In this document: in pieces, positions 26,000-35,199 of the stretch
Position numbering within the stretch: position 1 is the stretch's first letter
Layout: each line of letters begins with the position of its first letter
Program-made: the position numbers and the translations under genes
Notes under the pieces: model-generated
Seen by the model: only the letters and a program-made list of their open reading frames with translations
Databases searched by the model: none
Told to the model about the DNA's origin: nothing
Assembly: GCA_947586855.1 (NCBI GenBank)
Contig: CANPXV010000011.1
Location: 1 to 47,401, forward strand
Origin: an uncultured Clostridia bacterium
GTDB taxonomy: Bacteria; Bacillota; Clostridia; Christensenellales; CAG-314
Length of the DNA stretch: 47,401 nucleotides
Direction: 5' to 3'

Positions 26000-26413
26000 A
26001 TGATAGACTACAAATTGCTTGTCAAAGAGGCCTACGAGGCGCAAAAGCAGTCCTACTGCCCCTATTCTCATTGGGCGGTGGGTGCGGCGTTGCTTACCGA
26101 AAGCGGCAAAATCTACCGTGGCTGCAACATCGAAAACAACACCTTCACCCCCACGATATGCGCCGAGCGCACGGCGATATTCAAGGCCGTCAGCGAGGGC
26201 GAGCGCCGCTTTGTTGCCATAGCCATTGTGGGCAACGACGTCAACGCCGAGATAGGCACCGCCGACGTTTGCCCGCCCTGCGGAGTGTGCCGTCAGGTGA
26301 TGGCGGAGTTTTGCCCGATGGATTTTGAAATAGTGTTGGGGCGCAGCTACGACGATTGGGAGGTCTACACCCTCGGCGAGTTGCTGCCCAAGGTCAGTTT
26401 CCCCCTCAAATAG
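26000..26413 (+). CDS. cdd: Cytidine deaminase
   Basis: 137 residues. The zinc-site motif is CAERTA (His/Cys-Ala-Glu) and PCGVCRQV carries the other two cysteines, the three-Cys homotetrameric type. It deaminates cytidine and deoxycytidine in pyrimidine salvage. AAAAGGAG lies 9 nt before the ATG. A hairpin (26429-26460) follows without a T tract. Confidence 0.95.
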   Translation: MIDYKLLVKEAYEAQKQSYCPYSHWAVGAALLTESGKIYRGCNIENNTFTPTICAERTAIFKAVSEGERRFVAIAIVGNDVNAEIGTADVCPPCGVCRQVMAEFCPMDFEIVLGRSYDDWEVYTLGELLPKVSFPLK

Positions 26414-26548
26414 ACTTTTACCCCGCACAGATCTGCCCGTTGTTTGATGCGGGCAGGTCTCGTTGCGCAAAGCAACCGTTTGCACGGGAGTTTTGCGGTA
26501 TTTTTCACTTTTTTATTGCACTTTTTTTGTACAAATGCGCATTTTTGT

Positions 26549-26577
26549 TTGACAACGACGATTGGATATGCTATCAT
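26549..26577 (+). promoter_or_regulatory. Promoter of the rpmG-rplL operon
   Basis: TTGACA (26549-26554), 17-nt spacer, TATCAT (26572-26577). The leader has TTTTGCG-TG-CGCAAAA (26607-26622) followed nearby by a T7 run, which could attenuate. Confidence 0.75.
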
Positions 26578-26606
26578 AATCTTGCACTTCTCAATGGGGT
26601 GTAATT

Positions 26607-26634
26607 TTTTGCGTGCGCAAAATTGCATTTTTTT
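26607..26634 (+). promoter_or_regulatory. Leader hairpin before rpmG, attenuator-like
   Basis: A 7-bp arm pair TTTTGCG (26607-26613) / CGCAAAA (26616-26622), with only a 2-nt centre, then ATTGCATTTTTTT. A hairpin plus T tract in a ribosomal leader suggests attenuation, but the tight loop weakens it. Confidence 0.3.
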
Positions 26635-26656
26635 GCGTCACAAACAGGAGAAAGTT

Positions 26657-26824
26657 ATGGCAGCGAAGAAAGGAAACAGAGTCAAGGTAGTGTTGGCCTG
26701 CACCGAGTGCAAACAGCGCAACTACGACACTTTCAAAAACGGCAAAACCACCACAGACAGACTCGAACGCCACAAGTATTGCAGATTTTGCAAAAAGCAT
26801 ACCCTTCACAGAGAGTCTAAGTAA
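26657..26824 (+). CDS. rpmG: 50S ribosomal protein L33
   Basis: 55 residues, with two Cys-x2-Cys pairs (CTECKQRN and CRFCKKH), the zinc-binding C+ form. ATG 26657 follows CAGGAG. It starts the cluster with secE and nusG. Confidence 0.93.
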   Translation: MAAKKGNRVKVVLACTECKQRNYDTFKNGKTTTDRLERHKYCRFCKKHTLHRESK

Positions 26825-26836
26825 GGAGAGCAGATC

Positions 26837-27082
26837 ATGGCAACACAACAAAAGGCAAAAAGGCCCAATCTCTTCAAGCGTCTCGGCTCCTTCTTTGTCA
26901 AGAGCTGGTCAGAGTTAAAAAAGGTCACCTGGCCCAACTTCAAGACGGTACTCAAAAATCTGGGTATAGTTTTGTTGGTGGTGCTGGCCTTTTCCGTGGT
27001 AATTTTGCTTGCGGATATGGTTTTTGCAAACCTGTTTATCAGCCTTCCCGGCGGCAATGGCTGGGTATGGCCCTGGAACTAA
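26837..27082 (+). CDS. secE: Preprotein translocase subunit SecE
   Basis: 81 residues. Typical SecE: a basic helix with SWSELKKVTWPNFK followed by one membrane segment (about 42-65). It clamps SecY in the Sec channel. AAGGAGAG precedes the ATG. The order rpmG-secE-nusG is standard in Bacillota. Confidence 0.94.
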   Translation: MATQQKAKRPNLFKRLGSFFVKSWSELKKVTWPNFKTVLKNLGIVLLVVLAFSVVILLADMVFANLFISLPGGNGWVWPWN

Positions 27083-27094
27083 GGGTAGAGGCAA

Positions 27095-27649
27095 ATGGCA
27101 GCAAACGAAGCAAAGTGGTATATACTCCACACCTATTCCGGCTACGAAAGTCTGGTCAAAAAGTCCATCGAGCAGATGGTGGAAAACGGCAACCTCCAAG
27201 ATGTGATATTGGATACCAAGATCCCCACCGAAACGCTCATCGAGGACCGAAACGGCAAATTGAAAGCCTACGAGGCCAAGATAATGCCGGGATATGTGTT
27301 CATCAAGCTGGTCTACTCTTCGCAGCTTTGGTTCATGCTCACCAACACCAGGGGCGTCACGGGTTTTGTGGGTCCCAACGGCAAGGCATGGCCGCTTACC
27401 GATGACGAAGTCAAGCGCCTCCGTCTGGAAGATCCCGTGGTGGATTTCTCCATGGCCGTCGGCGACAGCGTCAACGTGGTGGGCGGGCCCTTCGAGGGGT
27501 TGGTAGGCGTCATCAAGAGCATCGACTCTCCCCACCAAAAGGCGCAAGTGGTGCTCAACATGTTCGGCAGAGAAACTTCTGTCGATATGGACTTTATTCT
27601 GTTGGAAAAAATCTCCAATCCCACAACCACCGTTGTGGACGAGGATTAG
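27095..27649 (+). CDS. nusG: Transcription termination/antitermination protein NusG
   Basis: 184 residues. The NGN domain begins WYILHTYSGYE and the KOW domain is VGDSVNVVGGPFEGLVGVI. It binds RNA polymerase and links it to ribosome or Rho. It lies 12 nt after secE and was co-transcribed with the ribosomal genes. Confidence 0.95.
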   Translation: MAANEAKWYILHTYSGYESLVKKSIEQMVENGNLQDVILDTKIPTETLIEDRNGKLKAYEAKIMPGYVFIKLVYSSQLWFMLTNTRGVTGFVGPNGKAWPLTDDEVKRLRLEDPVVDFSMAVGDSVNVVGGPFEGLVGVIKSIDSPHQKAQVVLNMFGRETSVDMDFILLEKISNPTTTVVDED

Positions 27650-27661
27650 TTTTTCGCTTGC

Positions 27662-27725
27662 ACGGCGACACAGTGCGCATTTGGGAGAGGCGTCAGATTG
27701 ATTGCCTCGCTACACCACGAATAGG
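27662..27725 (+). promoter_or_regulatory. Possible L1-responsive leader before rplK
   Basis: The nusG-rplK gap has GAGGC (27687-27691) / GCCTC pairing around GTCAGATTGATT, with a purine-rich GGGAGAG next to it. L1 repressor sites of rplK-rplA messages mimic its 23S site here. Weak: the conserved details were not checked. Confidence 0.3.
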
Positions 27726-27736
27726 AGGAACTCACA

Positions 27737-28162
27737 ATGGCAAAGAAAGTAACCGCAGTGGTAAAACTGCAACTTCCTGCCGGCAAAGCCACACCGGCAC
27801 CTCCGGTAGGCTCGGCGCTTGGTCCCCACGGTATCAACATACCCGGTTTCACCAAGGATTTCAACGCCAAGACGGCAGACAAGGCGGGTCTCATCATTCC
27901 CGTCATCGTAACTATCTATCAGGATCACAGCTTCACGTTTGTGTTGAAGACGCCGCCCGCACCCGTGCTCATCAAAAAGGCTTGCGGTATCGAAAGCGGC
28001 AGCGCCACACCCAACAAAACCAAGGTAGCCAAGATCACCAACGCTCAAATCGAAGAAATTGCCAAGCTCAAAATGGTTGACCTCAATGCAGCCTCTCTTG
28101 AAGCAGCATGCTCTATGATCAGAGGCACGGCTCGCTCTATGGGCGTGACCGTTGTGGACTAA
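27737..28162 (+). CDS. rplK: 50S ribosomal protein L11
   Basis: 141 residues. [21 protein letters not shown]-type N-terminus and the proline-rich helix region are the L11 signature. AGGAGG precedes the ATG. It forms the GTPase-associated centre with L10/L12. Confidence 0.97.
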   Translation: MAKKVTAVVKLQLPAGKATPAPPVGSALGPHGINIPGFTKDFNAKTADKAGLIIPVIVTIYQDHSFTFVLKTPPAPVLIKKACGIESGSATPNKTKVAKITNAQIEEIAKLKMVDLNAASLEAACSMIRGTARSMGVTVVD

Positions 28163-28173
28163 GGAGGTGCGCT

Positions 28174-28851
28174 ATGGGAAAGAAATATGTTGACGCATTG
28201 AAGCAAATCGACAAAAGCAAGCAATACGATCTGACCGAGGCCATCGACCTTGCGGTAAAAGTTGCCCCCGCCAAGTTTGACGAGACGATGGAACTGCACG
28301 TCAAGCTGGGTGTAGACCCCCGTCACGCAGACCAACAGGTTCGCGGCGTGGTGGTGCTGCCCAACGGCACAGGTAAAACGGTGCGAGTGTTGGTCATCGC
28401 CAAGGGCGCCAAAGCCGACGAAGCCACTGCCGCCGGTGCAGATTTTGTCGGCGCAGAAGAGTATATCGAAAAGATCCAAAAGGAAAATTGGTTCGGCTTC
28501 GACGTGATGATCACAACGCCCGATATGATGGGCCTTGTGGGGCGCATGGGTAGGGTGCTCGGCCCCAAGGGCTTGATGCCCAACCCCAAAAGCGGCACCG
28601 TCACAATGGATGTTGCCAAGGCCATCCACGATGTCAAAGCCGGTAAGGTAGAGTACCGTGTGGACAAGCAGGCTATCTGCCACGTCATCTTCGGCAAAAA
28701 GTCCTTCGGTACCGAAAAACTTGTGGAAAACGCCACAACCGTCATGGACGCCATCATCAAGGCCAAGCCGGCCGCAGCCAAGGGCACCTATCTCAAAAGC
28801 GTTGCCGTGGCCAGCACGATGGGCCCCGGCATCAAGGTAAGCTACAAATAG
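28174..28851 (+). CDS. rplA: 50S ribosomal protein L1
   Basis: 225 residues ([14 protein letters not shown]). The central domain shows [15 protein letters not shown]. The upstream extension to 28108 overlaps rplK and is not used: AAGGAGG lies just before ATG 28174. L1 is the usual translational repressor of rplK-rplA. Confidence 0.97.
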   Translation: MGKKYVDALKQIDKSKQYDLTEAIDLAVKVAPAKFDETMELHVKLGVDPRHADQQVRGVVVLPNGTGKTVRVLVIAKGAKADEATAAGADFVGAEEYIEKIQKENWFGFDVMITTPDMMGLVGRMGRVLGPKGLMPNPKSGTVTMDVAKAIHDVKAGKVEYRVDKQAICHVIFGKKSFGTEKLVENATTVMDAIIKAKPAAAKGTYLKSVAVASTMGPGIKVSYK

Positions 28852-29044
28852 GCTTGCCCCCTCAACAACGTAATGCAGCCCCACCGTCCCCAAGACAGCA
28901 AGTAACAGTAAATCTTGCCGAGGTACACAAAGAGGTTTTCACTGTCGAAATTCGACTCCTACCCTTGTACCTTGCGGTGCAAGGGTATTGTATTTCCCCA
29001 AAAAGTCGATATGGGGTAGCAAAAAATTTAACAGGAGGAAAACA
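28852..29044 (+). promoter_or_regulatory. L10 leader region of rplJ-rplL
   Basis: The 193-nt gap before rplJ is the usual place for the L10 leader, which L10 binds to repress itself. A hairpin ACCCTTGTACC (28961-28971) / GGTGCAAGGGT (28976-28986) is visible, with a T-G wobble. I did not confirm the kink-turn. Confidence 0.6.
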
Positions 29045-29560
29045 ATGGATCACGAACGTCATCAAGGGCACCGCAGCGCCTCTCAACAGGCCAAGTATGA
29101 CAAGGTAGACGAGATAAAAAAGATCATAGAGGAAAGTCAGTCTTTCGTCATCATCGACTACAAGGGTCTCACGGTCGCTCAGGATACAGAATTCCGCTCG
29201 GAGTTCCGCAAAAACGGCGTCGTGTACAAGGTGCTGAAAAACACCCTTGTGCGCAAGGCGCTCAACGAGCTTGGTTACACCCAGTTTGACGAAGCTCTCA
29301 ACGGACCCAGCGCATTTGCATTTGGCATGCAGGACGCCGTCGCCCCCGCCAAGGTAGCGGCCGAAAGCGTCAAAAAGTACAACAAAATGCAGGTAAAGTG
29401 CGGTATGTTCGACAAGCAATTTGCCGATGCCGCCACTTGCGAGGCCATGTCCAAGGTCCCCGGCAGAGAAACTTTGCTTGCAATGCTGGTTTCTGTGTTG
29501 TCCGCTCCCATGCGGGGGCTTGCAGTTGCACTCAATGCAGTTGCAGAGCAAAAGGCGTAA
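29045..29560 (+). CDS. rplJ: 50S ribosomal protein L10
   Basis: 171 residues. Core pattern VDEIKKIIEESQSFVIIDYK then YKVLKNTLVRKA. The N-terminus (MDHERHQGHRSASQQAKY) is longer and more His-rich than usual, where most L10 proteins start near the KxxxVxEI helix; the start could instead be internal, but ATG 29045 has the AGGAGG. Confidence 0.96.
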   Translation: MDHERHQGHRSASQQAKYDKVDEIKKIIEESQSFVIIDYKGLTVAQDTEFRSEFRKNGVVYKVLKNTLVRKALNELGYTQFDEALNGPSAFAFGMQDAVAPAKVAAESVKKYNKMQVKCGMFDKQFADAATCEAMSKVPGRETLLAMLVSVLSAPMRGLAVALNAVAEQKA

Positions 29561-29656
29561 CAAGTTGTCTTTTGCAGTCGGCTCGGCCGACAAATCACGG
29601 TTCGCCTTCGCCTGAGCAGGGCACATCAATCAAAAATTTATCAAGGAGAAATCACA

Positions 29657-30031
29657 ATGGATACAAAGAAATTTATCGACGAGATCAGCAGTCTCTCTGT
29701 TTTGGAACTTAACGAACTTGTTCACGCCATCGAAGAAGCCTTTGGTGTGAGCGCAGCCGCTCCCGTGGCTGTTGCAGGTGGCGTTGCAGGCCCCGCAGCC
29801 CCCGCCGCTGAGGAAAAGACCGAGTTCGATGTCGTGTTGAAGGGCATCGGCTCCGCCAACAAGATCGCCGTCATCAAGGTAGTGCGCGAAGTTACCGGTC
29901 TGGGCCTTGTAGAGGCCAAGAACGCCGTAGAGGGCGCTCCCACAACTTTGAAAGAGGCTCAACCCAAGGACGCCGCCGAAGCTCTCGTAAAGCAACTTAC
30001 CGAAATCGGCGCCGAGGCAGAGTTGAAGTAA
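29657..30031 (+). CDS. rplL: 50S ribosomal protein L7/L12
   Basis: 124 residues. N-terminal dimerisation domain, an Ala/Pro-rich hinge ([18 protein letters not shown]) and a C-terminal domain with [11 protein letters not shown] and [24 protein letters not shown] precedes the ATG. This is the last gene of the operon here. Confidence 0.97.
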   Translation: MDTKKFIDEISSLSVLELNELVHAIEEAFGVSAAAPVAVAGGVAGPAAPAAEEKTEFDVVLKGIGSANKIAVIKVVREVTGLGLVEAKNAVEGAPTTLKEAQPKDAAEALVKQLTEIGAEAELK

Positions 30032-30071
30032 CAGGTTTGTCGTTACCAAACGATCTCAGCAAACAAATTTT

Positions 30072-30118
30072 CACCCCGATTGGCTTCGGTCGCACATGCG
30101 CACCGCCTTTCGGGGTGT
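30072..30118 (+). terminator. Hairpin after rplL
   Basis: Outer arms CACCCCG and CGGGGTG enclose a smaller GC stem (CGGTCGC...GCGCACCG), about 40 nt after the rplL stop. No long T run follows. Confidence 0.5.
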
Positions 30119-30128
30119 TTGCATAAGC

Positions 30129-30182
30129 AAAATTCTTTCGGCCAAACGCCGCCTCGTAGGCGGGGCGAGGCGAGAATTTTTT
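30129..30182 (+). terminator. Second terminator after rplL
   Basis: AAAATTCT (30129-30136) pairs with AGAATTTT (30173-30180) around GCCGCCT-CGT-AGGCGG; T6 ends the element. It closes the ribosomal operon. Confidence 0.7.
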
Positions 30183-30259
30183 CAACCAAAGTAACACGCC
30201 GTCCAGGTCGGACTACTTGCGACAGCCCCATTTTGCGCCGATACGGCCCCACATACGCT

Positions 30260-32893
30260 ATGATAGAACTACAAAACGTCACCAAAATTTACAACCCCAA
30301 TCGAAAAAAGCACACCGTCGCATTGAAGGATGTCAGCTTTGCGCTGCCGGACAAGGGCTTTGTGTTTGTCGTGGGCAAAAGCGGCTGCGGCAAATCCACC
30401 CTGCTCAACATGATGGGCGGTTGCGACAGGATAACCTCGGGCGAGATCGTCGTGGACGGCAACAAATTTTCTCAATTTGGAGAGAGCGATTTCGACAACT
30501 TCCGCAACGACTACGTCGGGTTTATCTTTCAGGACTACTGCCTGTTGGACGGCCTCACGGTGCAGCAAAACGTTGCTTTGGCATTGCAGTTGGGCGGTGT
30601 GGACGACGAACAGCAAGTGCAGCAGGCGCTTTGCAAGGTAGAGATGGAGCAGTATGCCGACCGCTATCCCACCGAACTGTCCGGCGGGCAAAAGCAGCGT
30701 ATCGCCATTGCCCGCACCTTGGTCAAGCAGCCCAAACTGATACTTGCCGACGAGCCGACGGGCAACCTGGACGCCAAAAGCAGCGCCATTGTGTTGCAGC
30801 TGCTCAAAGAAATGTCTCAACAGATGTTGGTGGTGATTGTATCTCACAACGCACAGGACGCCGAACGCTACGCCGACAGGATAATAGAGCTCAGCGACGG
30901 CCGCATCTTGGGCGACTACTCTCGCAATGCGGCAGTGCAGGATATCGTGTTTGCCGACGATGAGATAGTCATTCAGCGGGGCACGGTGTTCACTGACGAA
31001 CAGTTGCAGCAGATAAATGCCGCCCGCACCGCCAAGGATGGCGCCGTTTGCAAAATCAGGCAGGTGGACACCCGCTTTTTGCCCACAACATCAACTATTG
31101 CCCAACCCGAGCAGCGCCGTCTGCAAAACCACAACCTCACGGGCAGCGGCAAACACTTGCTGTTTGCGATGTTTGCAAAAAAGCGTATCATCAGCATGGT
31201 GTTTACCTCTTTGATAGTGGTGTTTATCATTGCCGTCATGGGCGTGTGCCAATTTTTTACGCAGTTTTCCGCCGATGAAGAAATTGCCCGCATAGTGGCG
31301 CAAAGCGAAGAGGACAAAACCTTCATTTTGCAAAAAGGGCACAAGACCAGCGCCATAAACACCACCTTGATAACATCGCCGTTTACCGACGTGACCGATG
31401 CGGATATAGAGGCCTTTCGCAGCACGGGCTACGACGGCGGCATCTATCCGCTGTACAACATTTCGCTGATGACGCACACAAGGGGCAGCAATCTCATTTG
31501 GAGTATAGAAGGTTACTCGATGCCCGGCGACCAGGACAACTATGCCAACTTCTATTGCGGCAGCGGTTTGGGCGTGTTGGTCACCAACGAGCAATTTCTC
31601 ACCAACATCTACGGGAAGGAAGACGGCAAGCTCAAATTGCTGTCCGGCACGCTGGAAACAGCCGGCCCAAAGATCATCTTTACCGACTACCTTGCCGACA
31701 GCATTCTCAGCTACGAACCCACTTACCGAGCAGGAGGAAGCGACCCCTATGCCACCCTCACCAACGGCGCAATGCATTTGGGACATTTTCGTGTGGCGGG
31801 AGTGATCGACACGGGCTACAAGCAACGCTACGCCGACCTCATCGAAAAATTTACAAACGGCACATTTTCCGTCAAAAACGACGCCGACTCCTACGAAAAA
31901 TTGTTGAAGGAACTCAATTCCACCCTCAACATAGGCTACTCTTTCAATCCGGATTTCTATCAGGAGTATGCAAGCGACGAGGAGTGCCCTCGCTCCGTCT
32001 ACTACGGCACTATGGAAATTCGCTGCGGCGAACATGTTGTCACCAACAATTCGTATAGCTATCGCGACGATGCGCTTGCCCCCGACGAAATACTCATCAA
32101 CAGGGCGGTTTATGCAGAACTTATGGGTATCAGCGAAAGCGAAACGGACGAAAGCAAGGCAATCGGCACCAAACTTACGCTTTCCCGATACCGTTTTGTG
32201 CGGGGCGAAAACGACCTGCCCGATTACACTTTGGAAGTGACAATCGCAGGGTTCAGAGAAAATGTCAACGGCGTTGGCGGTTTTGACTGTTCGCCGGAAA
32301 TTTACCGACAGCTCAAAAAGTTTGGCAATGCGCCCTACGCCCTGTATTTTGACAACCTTTCCAAGGCGGTAGAACTGTACGACAAGGGCACCGAACTTGA
32401 CTACGTTGTCAAAAACCCTCTTGTTTCGGCGCTGTACACCGTGTCCAGATCGGCATTGGTGTTTACCGACGTGTTTCAATTTATCGGCATTGTGCTGCTT
32501 GCATTGGCGGCATTGATGTTGGCAGGCTTCGGTGCGGGCAGTATCCGAAAAAATATGTACGAAATCGCCGTGATACGTGCGCTGGGCGGCAAAACAAAAG
32601 ACCTCACCCGTATGTTTTTGCTGCAAATGATTTTTGTAAGCATAGTGGTGTGTGTGCTATCCGTTGGGGCAATGGCGGCAGGCGCCGGCTTGTGCAACTC
32701 TATGCTGGCCGACGGTTTTGTCAAGCTGGCCAACAACGTGTTTATGCGTCAGCTAAACGTCATCACTTTCCATTGGCAAACGGCGCTTATCGACGCAGCC
32801 GCAGTGCTGGTGCTGACGGCCGTTGCGGCTATCGTGCCCTTGCTTGTGATGCGCCGTGCCAAACCTCGCGAAATCATCCGTGCCAAGGAGTAA
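30260..32893 (+). CDS. ABC transporter with ATPase and FtsX permease in one chain (MacB-like)
   Basis: 877 residues. The N-terminal ATPase (1-225) has Walker [10 protein letters not shown], signature LSGGQKQR and Walker [11 protein letters not shown], of the LolD/MacB type. A membrane helix lies at about 310-335, then a large extracytoplasmic domain (about 340-730), then the FtsX module with three helices (about 733-757, 790-815, 843-865) ending in the cytoplasmic [11 protein letters not shown]. Such fusions usually export peptides, lipoproteins or antibiotics. No ribosome site is obvious before ATG 30260, so the start is less certain. It sits where rpoB would be expected. Confidence 0.9.
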   Translation: MIELQNVTKIYNPNRKKHTVALKDVSFALPDKGFVFVVGKSGCGKSTLLNMMGGCDRITSGEIVVDGNKFSQFGESDFDNFRNDYVGFIFQDYCLLDGLTVQQNVALALQLGGVDDEQQVQQALCKVEMEQYADRYPTELSGGQKQRIAIARTLVKQPKLILADEPTGNLDAKSSAIVLQLLKEMSQQMLVVIVSHNAQDAERYADRIIELSDGRILGDYSRNAAVQDIVFADDEIVIQRGTVFTDEQLQQINAARTAKDGAVCKIRQVDTRFLPTTSTIAQPEQRRLQNHNLTGSGKHLLFAMFAKKRIISMVFTSLIVVFIIAVMGVCQFFTQFSADEEIARIVAQSEEDKTFILQKGHKTSAINTTLITSPFTDVTDADIEAFRSTGYDGGIYPLYNISLMTHTRGSNLIWSIEGYSMPGDQDNYANFYCGSGLGVLVTNEQFLTNIYGKEDGKLKLLSGTLETAGPKIIFTDYLADSILSYEPTYRAGGSDPYATLTNGAMHLGHFRVAGVIDTGYKQRYADLIEKFTNGTFSVKNDADSYEKLLKELNSTLNIGYSFNPDFYQEYASDEECPRSVYYGTMEIRCGEHVVTNNSYSYRDDALAPDEILINRAVYAELMGISESETDESKAIGTKLTLSRYRFVRGENDLPDYTLEVTIAGFRENVNGVGGFDCSPEIYRQLKKFGNAPYALYFDNLSKAVELYDKGTELDYVVKNPLVSALYTVSRSALVFTDVFQFIGIVLLALAALMLAGFGAGSIRKNMYEIAVIRALGGKTKDLTRMFLLQMIFVSIVVCVLSVGAMAAGAGLCNSMLADGFVKLANNVFMRQLNVITFHWQTALIDAAAVLVLTAVAAIVPLLVMRRAKPREIIRAKE

Positions 32894-33048
32894 CTTATCG
32901 CCCTCCTCCCGCCGCCTTGGCCGGGCTTCATCACAACTCTCGCTTGGCGCTACCATACGTGCAAGCACGAACGGCGCCCACGCCGCTCGGTTGTTCCTCT
33001 CCCACAAAAGTTTCGCAAGCTCGACTTTTGCGGGTACCCGTGTTGGCT

Positions 33049-33180
33049 ATCCCATTATTGAAACGTGCACAGGCGGCAAGCAACCGGGAGCAATAGAAAA
33101 AGAGTTCGCCTTGTGCGGACTCCTTTCTGTTGCGCTTGCACCTGTGCCTTCGACATTCGTCGAAACGTATAGGCGCCGCC
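33049..33180. repeat. 132-nt direct repeat, copy 1
   Basis: Nearly identical to 33412-33543 (about four differences in 132). It begins ATCCCATTAT and ends GTATAGGCGCCGCC. It folds: AGAAAAAGAGTTCGC...GCGGACTCCTTTCT and TTCGAC-ATTC-GTCGAA hairpins. A short frame runs through both copies but has no ribosome site, so the conservation is of DNA or RNA, not protein. The gap 32894-33663 holds these repeats, two strong hairpins and no convincing gene. Confidence 0.9.
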
Positions 33181-33250
33181 TTTGGGGATAGTAACTCTTA
33201 TATCGGAAATTTTCCGATTGGCTGAAACATCAAGGGGATTCGTCTCGGCA

Positions 33251-33336
33251 CATTCGGCGTTAAGTCAATCTGTGCAGTGCACAGTTGGTAGCCGAATGCC
33301 CAAGGGTGTGCTCCCGCTTCCTACATGAGCACACCC
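33251..33336. ncRNA. Candidate structured RNA between the 132-nt repeats
   Basis: Two stable hairpins in a row. The first has CATTCGGC (33251-33258) / GCCGAATG (33291-33298), with inner CTGTGCA / TGCACAG (33270-33276, 33278-33284). The second has GGGTGTGCTC (33304-33313) / GAGCACACCC (33327-33336), 10 bp perfect with a 13-nt loop. No family is recognised. It may be a structured DNA element instead; strand is not determined. Confidence 0.35.
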
Positions 33337-33411
33337 GCAGGGATAGAAAGCAACAAATAATCATTTGCAATTATGCGGTAAATGAGGAGAACACGGGCTA
33401 CATATTTCGCC

Positions 33412-33543
33412 ATCCCATTATCGAAACGTGCACAGGCGGCAAGCAATCAGGAGCAATAGAAAAAGAGTTCGCCTTGTGCGGACTCCTTTCTGTTGCGCTT
33501 GCACCTGTGCCTTCGACATTCGTCGAAACGTATAGGCGCCGCC
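33412..33543. repeat. 132-nt direct repeat, copy 2
   Basis: Second copy of 33049-33180, same orientation, 363 nt further on. It ends about 85 nt before the first phage-type promoter. Confidence 0.9.
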
Positions 33544-33628
33544 GCCTTGTGTCAATGACGAACAAAAAGGAGCGTCTTTTTAAGCCTAAAAGGGTGCAGG
33601 CGTCCACGGGGAGTTGAACTTGAATATG

Positions 33629-33657
33629 TTGATTTTTGACGAGGTTTTTGATATAAT
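33629..33657 (+). promoter_or_regulatory. Promoter at the left edge of the phage remnant
   Basis: TTGATT (33629-33634), 17-nt spacer, TATAAT (33652-33657), just before the truncated tail gene. It may be the host sequence at the deletion joint. Confidence 0.55.
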
Positions 33658-33663
33658 AAATAA

Positions 33664-34716
33664 AAGGTTATCGGTATTGAAACCAACGGGGTAGTCAAAT
33701 ACCAACCGCTCGGCACATTCTATTCGGACGAATGGCAGATAAACCAAGACTCGCAATGGGTAAAGTGTAGTGCGGTGGACAGGCTGATGCGACTGCAGAA
33801 AAAGACCTATGTCGGCTTTCCGCTGACAGAGAATGCATCGCTATACGATATAGCTGCCGACATTCTTTTAAATATCGGCGAAACGGCAGATACTTTCGTT
33901 ATTTCAAACGACTTAAAGTCTGTAATCGTGCCGATGGCATTTCTGCCGAAAGGCACGGCTTGGGACGCATTGCAGGAAATCGCCAATGCGGGACTATGCA
34001 AAGTGTTTGTAGACCGAGAAGATAAAATCAATGTCCGCTCTGAGAAAAAGCCGAAGACAACAACGGCGATAAGGATAGATAAAAGCAATATGTTTTCGTA
34101 CTCATCGAGTGTTTCTTTGACCGAGTTTGCGAACCGTATTTCTGTGGAATACTGTGACGTATCATTGTCGAACGATACGGTCGAAGCGGTATCGGTCGAA
34201 CTTAATATAGAGCCGAACGCATCGCTTGAACTGACGCTCGATTATAATACCGAAGTTGCGTACCCTGCAATGGAAACGGATAACTTAAATGTGCTATTGA
34301 CCGACTTCCAAGGCGGTGTTAATGCTTGCTCGGTCGTTGCGAAGAACAAGACAGCTGAAAAACAAAAGGCGGTGCTGATGGTCACGGGCAAGGCAATCGA
34401 GATAACGACAAAGACTTTGACCAAACAGGACGATGAAAGCGTGCGTAACAACGGAATAACCGAGTATTCTCACCCGTCAAGCGATCTTGTACAAAGCCAC
34501 GATCAAGCGGAATACATTGCGAATTTCTTACTCGAAAAGATGCATGCGGGAGAGGGTGTTGTAACTACGACTTGGCGAGGCAACCCGAAACTCAATCTCG
34601 GCGAGAAGTATGTGTCGGTGGATAGGTTCGGAGACAGTCAAGAACTTGTATGCGAGTATAACAAGTTTACGTTTGACGGCGGATTGAAACAAGAGACGCG
34701 CGGAAGAACGACATAA
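33664..34716 (+). pseudogene. Phage tail/baseplate protein, 5'-truncated
   Basis: A continuous reading frame runs from 33664 (after TAA at 33661) through the GTG at 33775 to 34716, with protein-like sequence from its first codons (VIGIETNGVVKYQPLG). No start codon with ribosome site is present, so the 5' part is missing. The protein resembles long tail-tip or baseplate proteins of Clostridial siphophages; about 350 residues remain. The base use is AT-richer than the core genes. It marks the left edge of a prophage remnant. Confidence 0.7.
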
Positions 34717-34727
34717 GGAGGGTATGA

Positions 34728-34907
34728 ATGGCAAACTGGAAAGAGCCAAAGAGCGATTACAAAGCGGAAGACCAAGTAACGCCGGATATCTTCAATACTC
34801 TTGCGGAAAACGAAAAACACTTGAAAGAGATTTCTTGCAAGGTAGAAAAGAAAACAAAAAGCGGAACTACGACAACGATTTCCTCTATCGTTTTCGTAGA
34901 GCAATAG
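34728..34907 (+). CDS. Small phage tail-region protein
   Basis: 59 residues (MANWKEPKSDYKAEDQVTPD...), acidic-basic and mostly helical. An overlapping frame from ATG 34724 is the alternative, but this one keeps phage-like content and GGAGGGT precedes it. Function unknown; it lies between tail genes in Clostridial prophages. Confidence 0.65.
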   Translation: MANWKEPKSDYKAEDQVTPDIFNTLAENEKHLKEISCKVEKKTKSGTTTTISSIVFVEQ

Positions 34908-34908
34908 G

Positions 34909-35199
34909 ATGCTGAAAGTAGTCAAAGGCGATGTTTTTGAGTTCGGGTTATCGTTTGGGAACGTTGCTACAGAACTCATAGAAAAGGTGGTGTTCGCATG
35001 CAAAGAACTTGGAATCGAAGAAGAGGCGGATAGAGAAGAGGATGAATTCCGCATTCGAATACCGGGTGAAGTGACAAAGGACTTCAAAACAGGTTTTTTG
35101 AAATACGACATCATCGCCACCTTAATAGACGAGCAAGAGGTAACGCTCGTGCATCGTCAAAAAATAGAAGTATTGGAGAGGGTGGAAAATGGCGGATAA
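34909..35199 (+). CDS. Phage hypothetical protein
   Basis: 96 residues (MLKVVKGDVFEFGLSFGN...), beginning directly after the previous stop and overlapping the next gene by 11 nt. The alternating strand-like sequence (IRIPGEVTKDF) suggests a small beta fold. No function can be named. Confidence 0.7.
   Translation: MLKVVKGDVFEFGLSFGNVATELIEKVVFACKELGIEEEADREEDEFRIRIPGEVTKDFKTGFLKYDIIATLIDEQEVTLVHRQKIEVLERVENGG

Noticed and set aside
33230-33245. AAGGGGATTCG as an att core matching tRNA-Ala
   Set aside because: Only 11 nt, no longer duplicated flank, and the recombinases are serine type; kept only as a note in the prophage finding.
33044-33560. Short open frames (APVPSTFVET-type) shared by the two 132-nt repeats
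   Set aside because: They have no ribosome site or start context and simply follow the DNA repeat.
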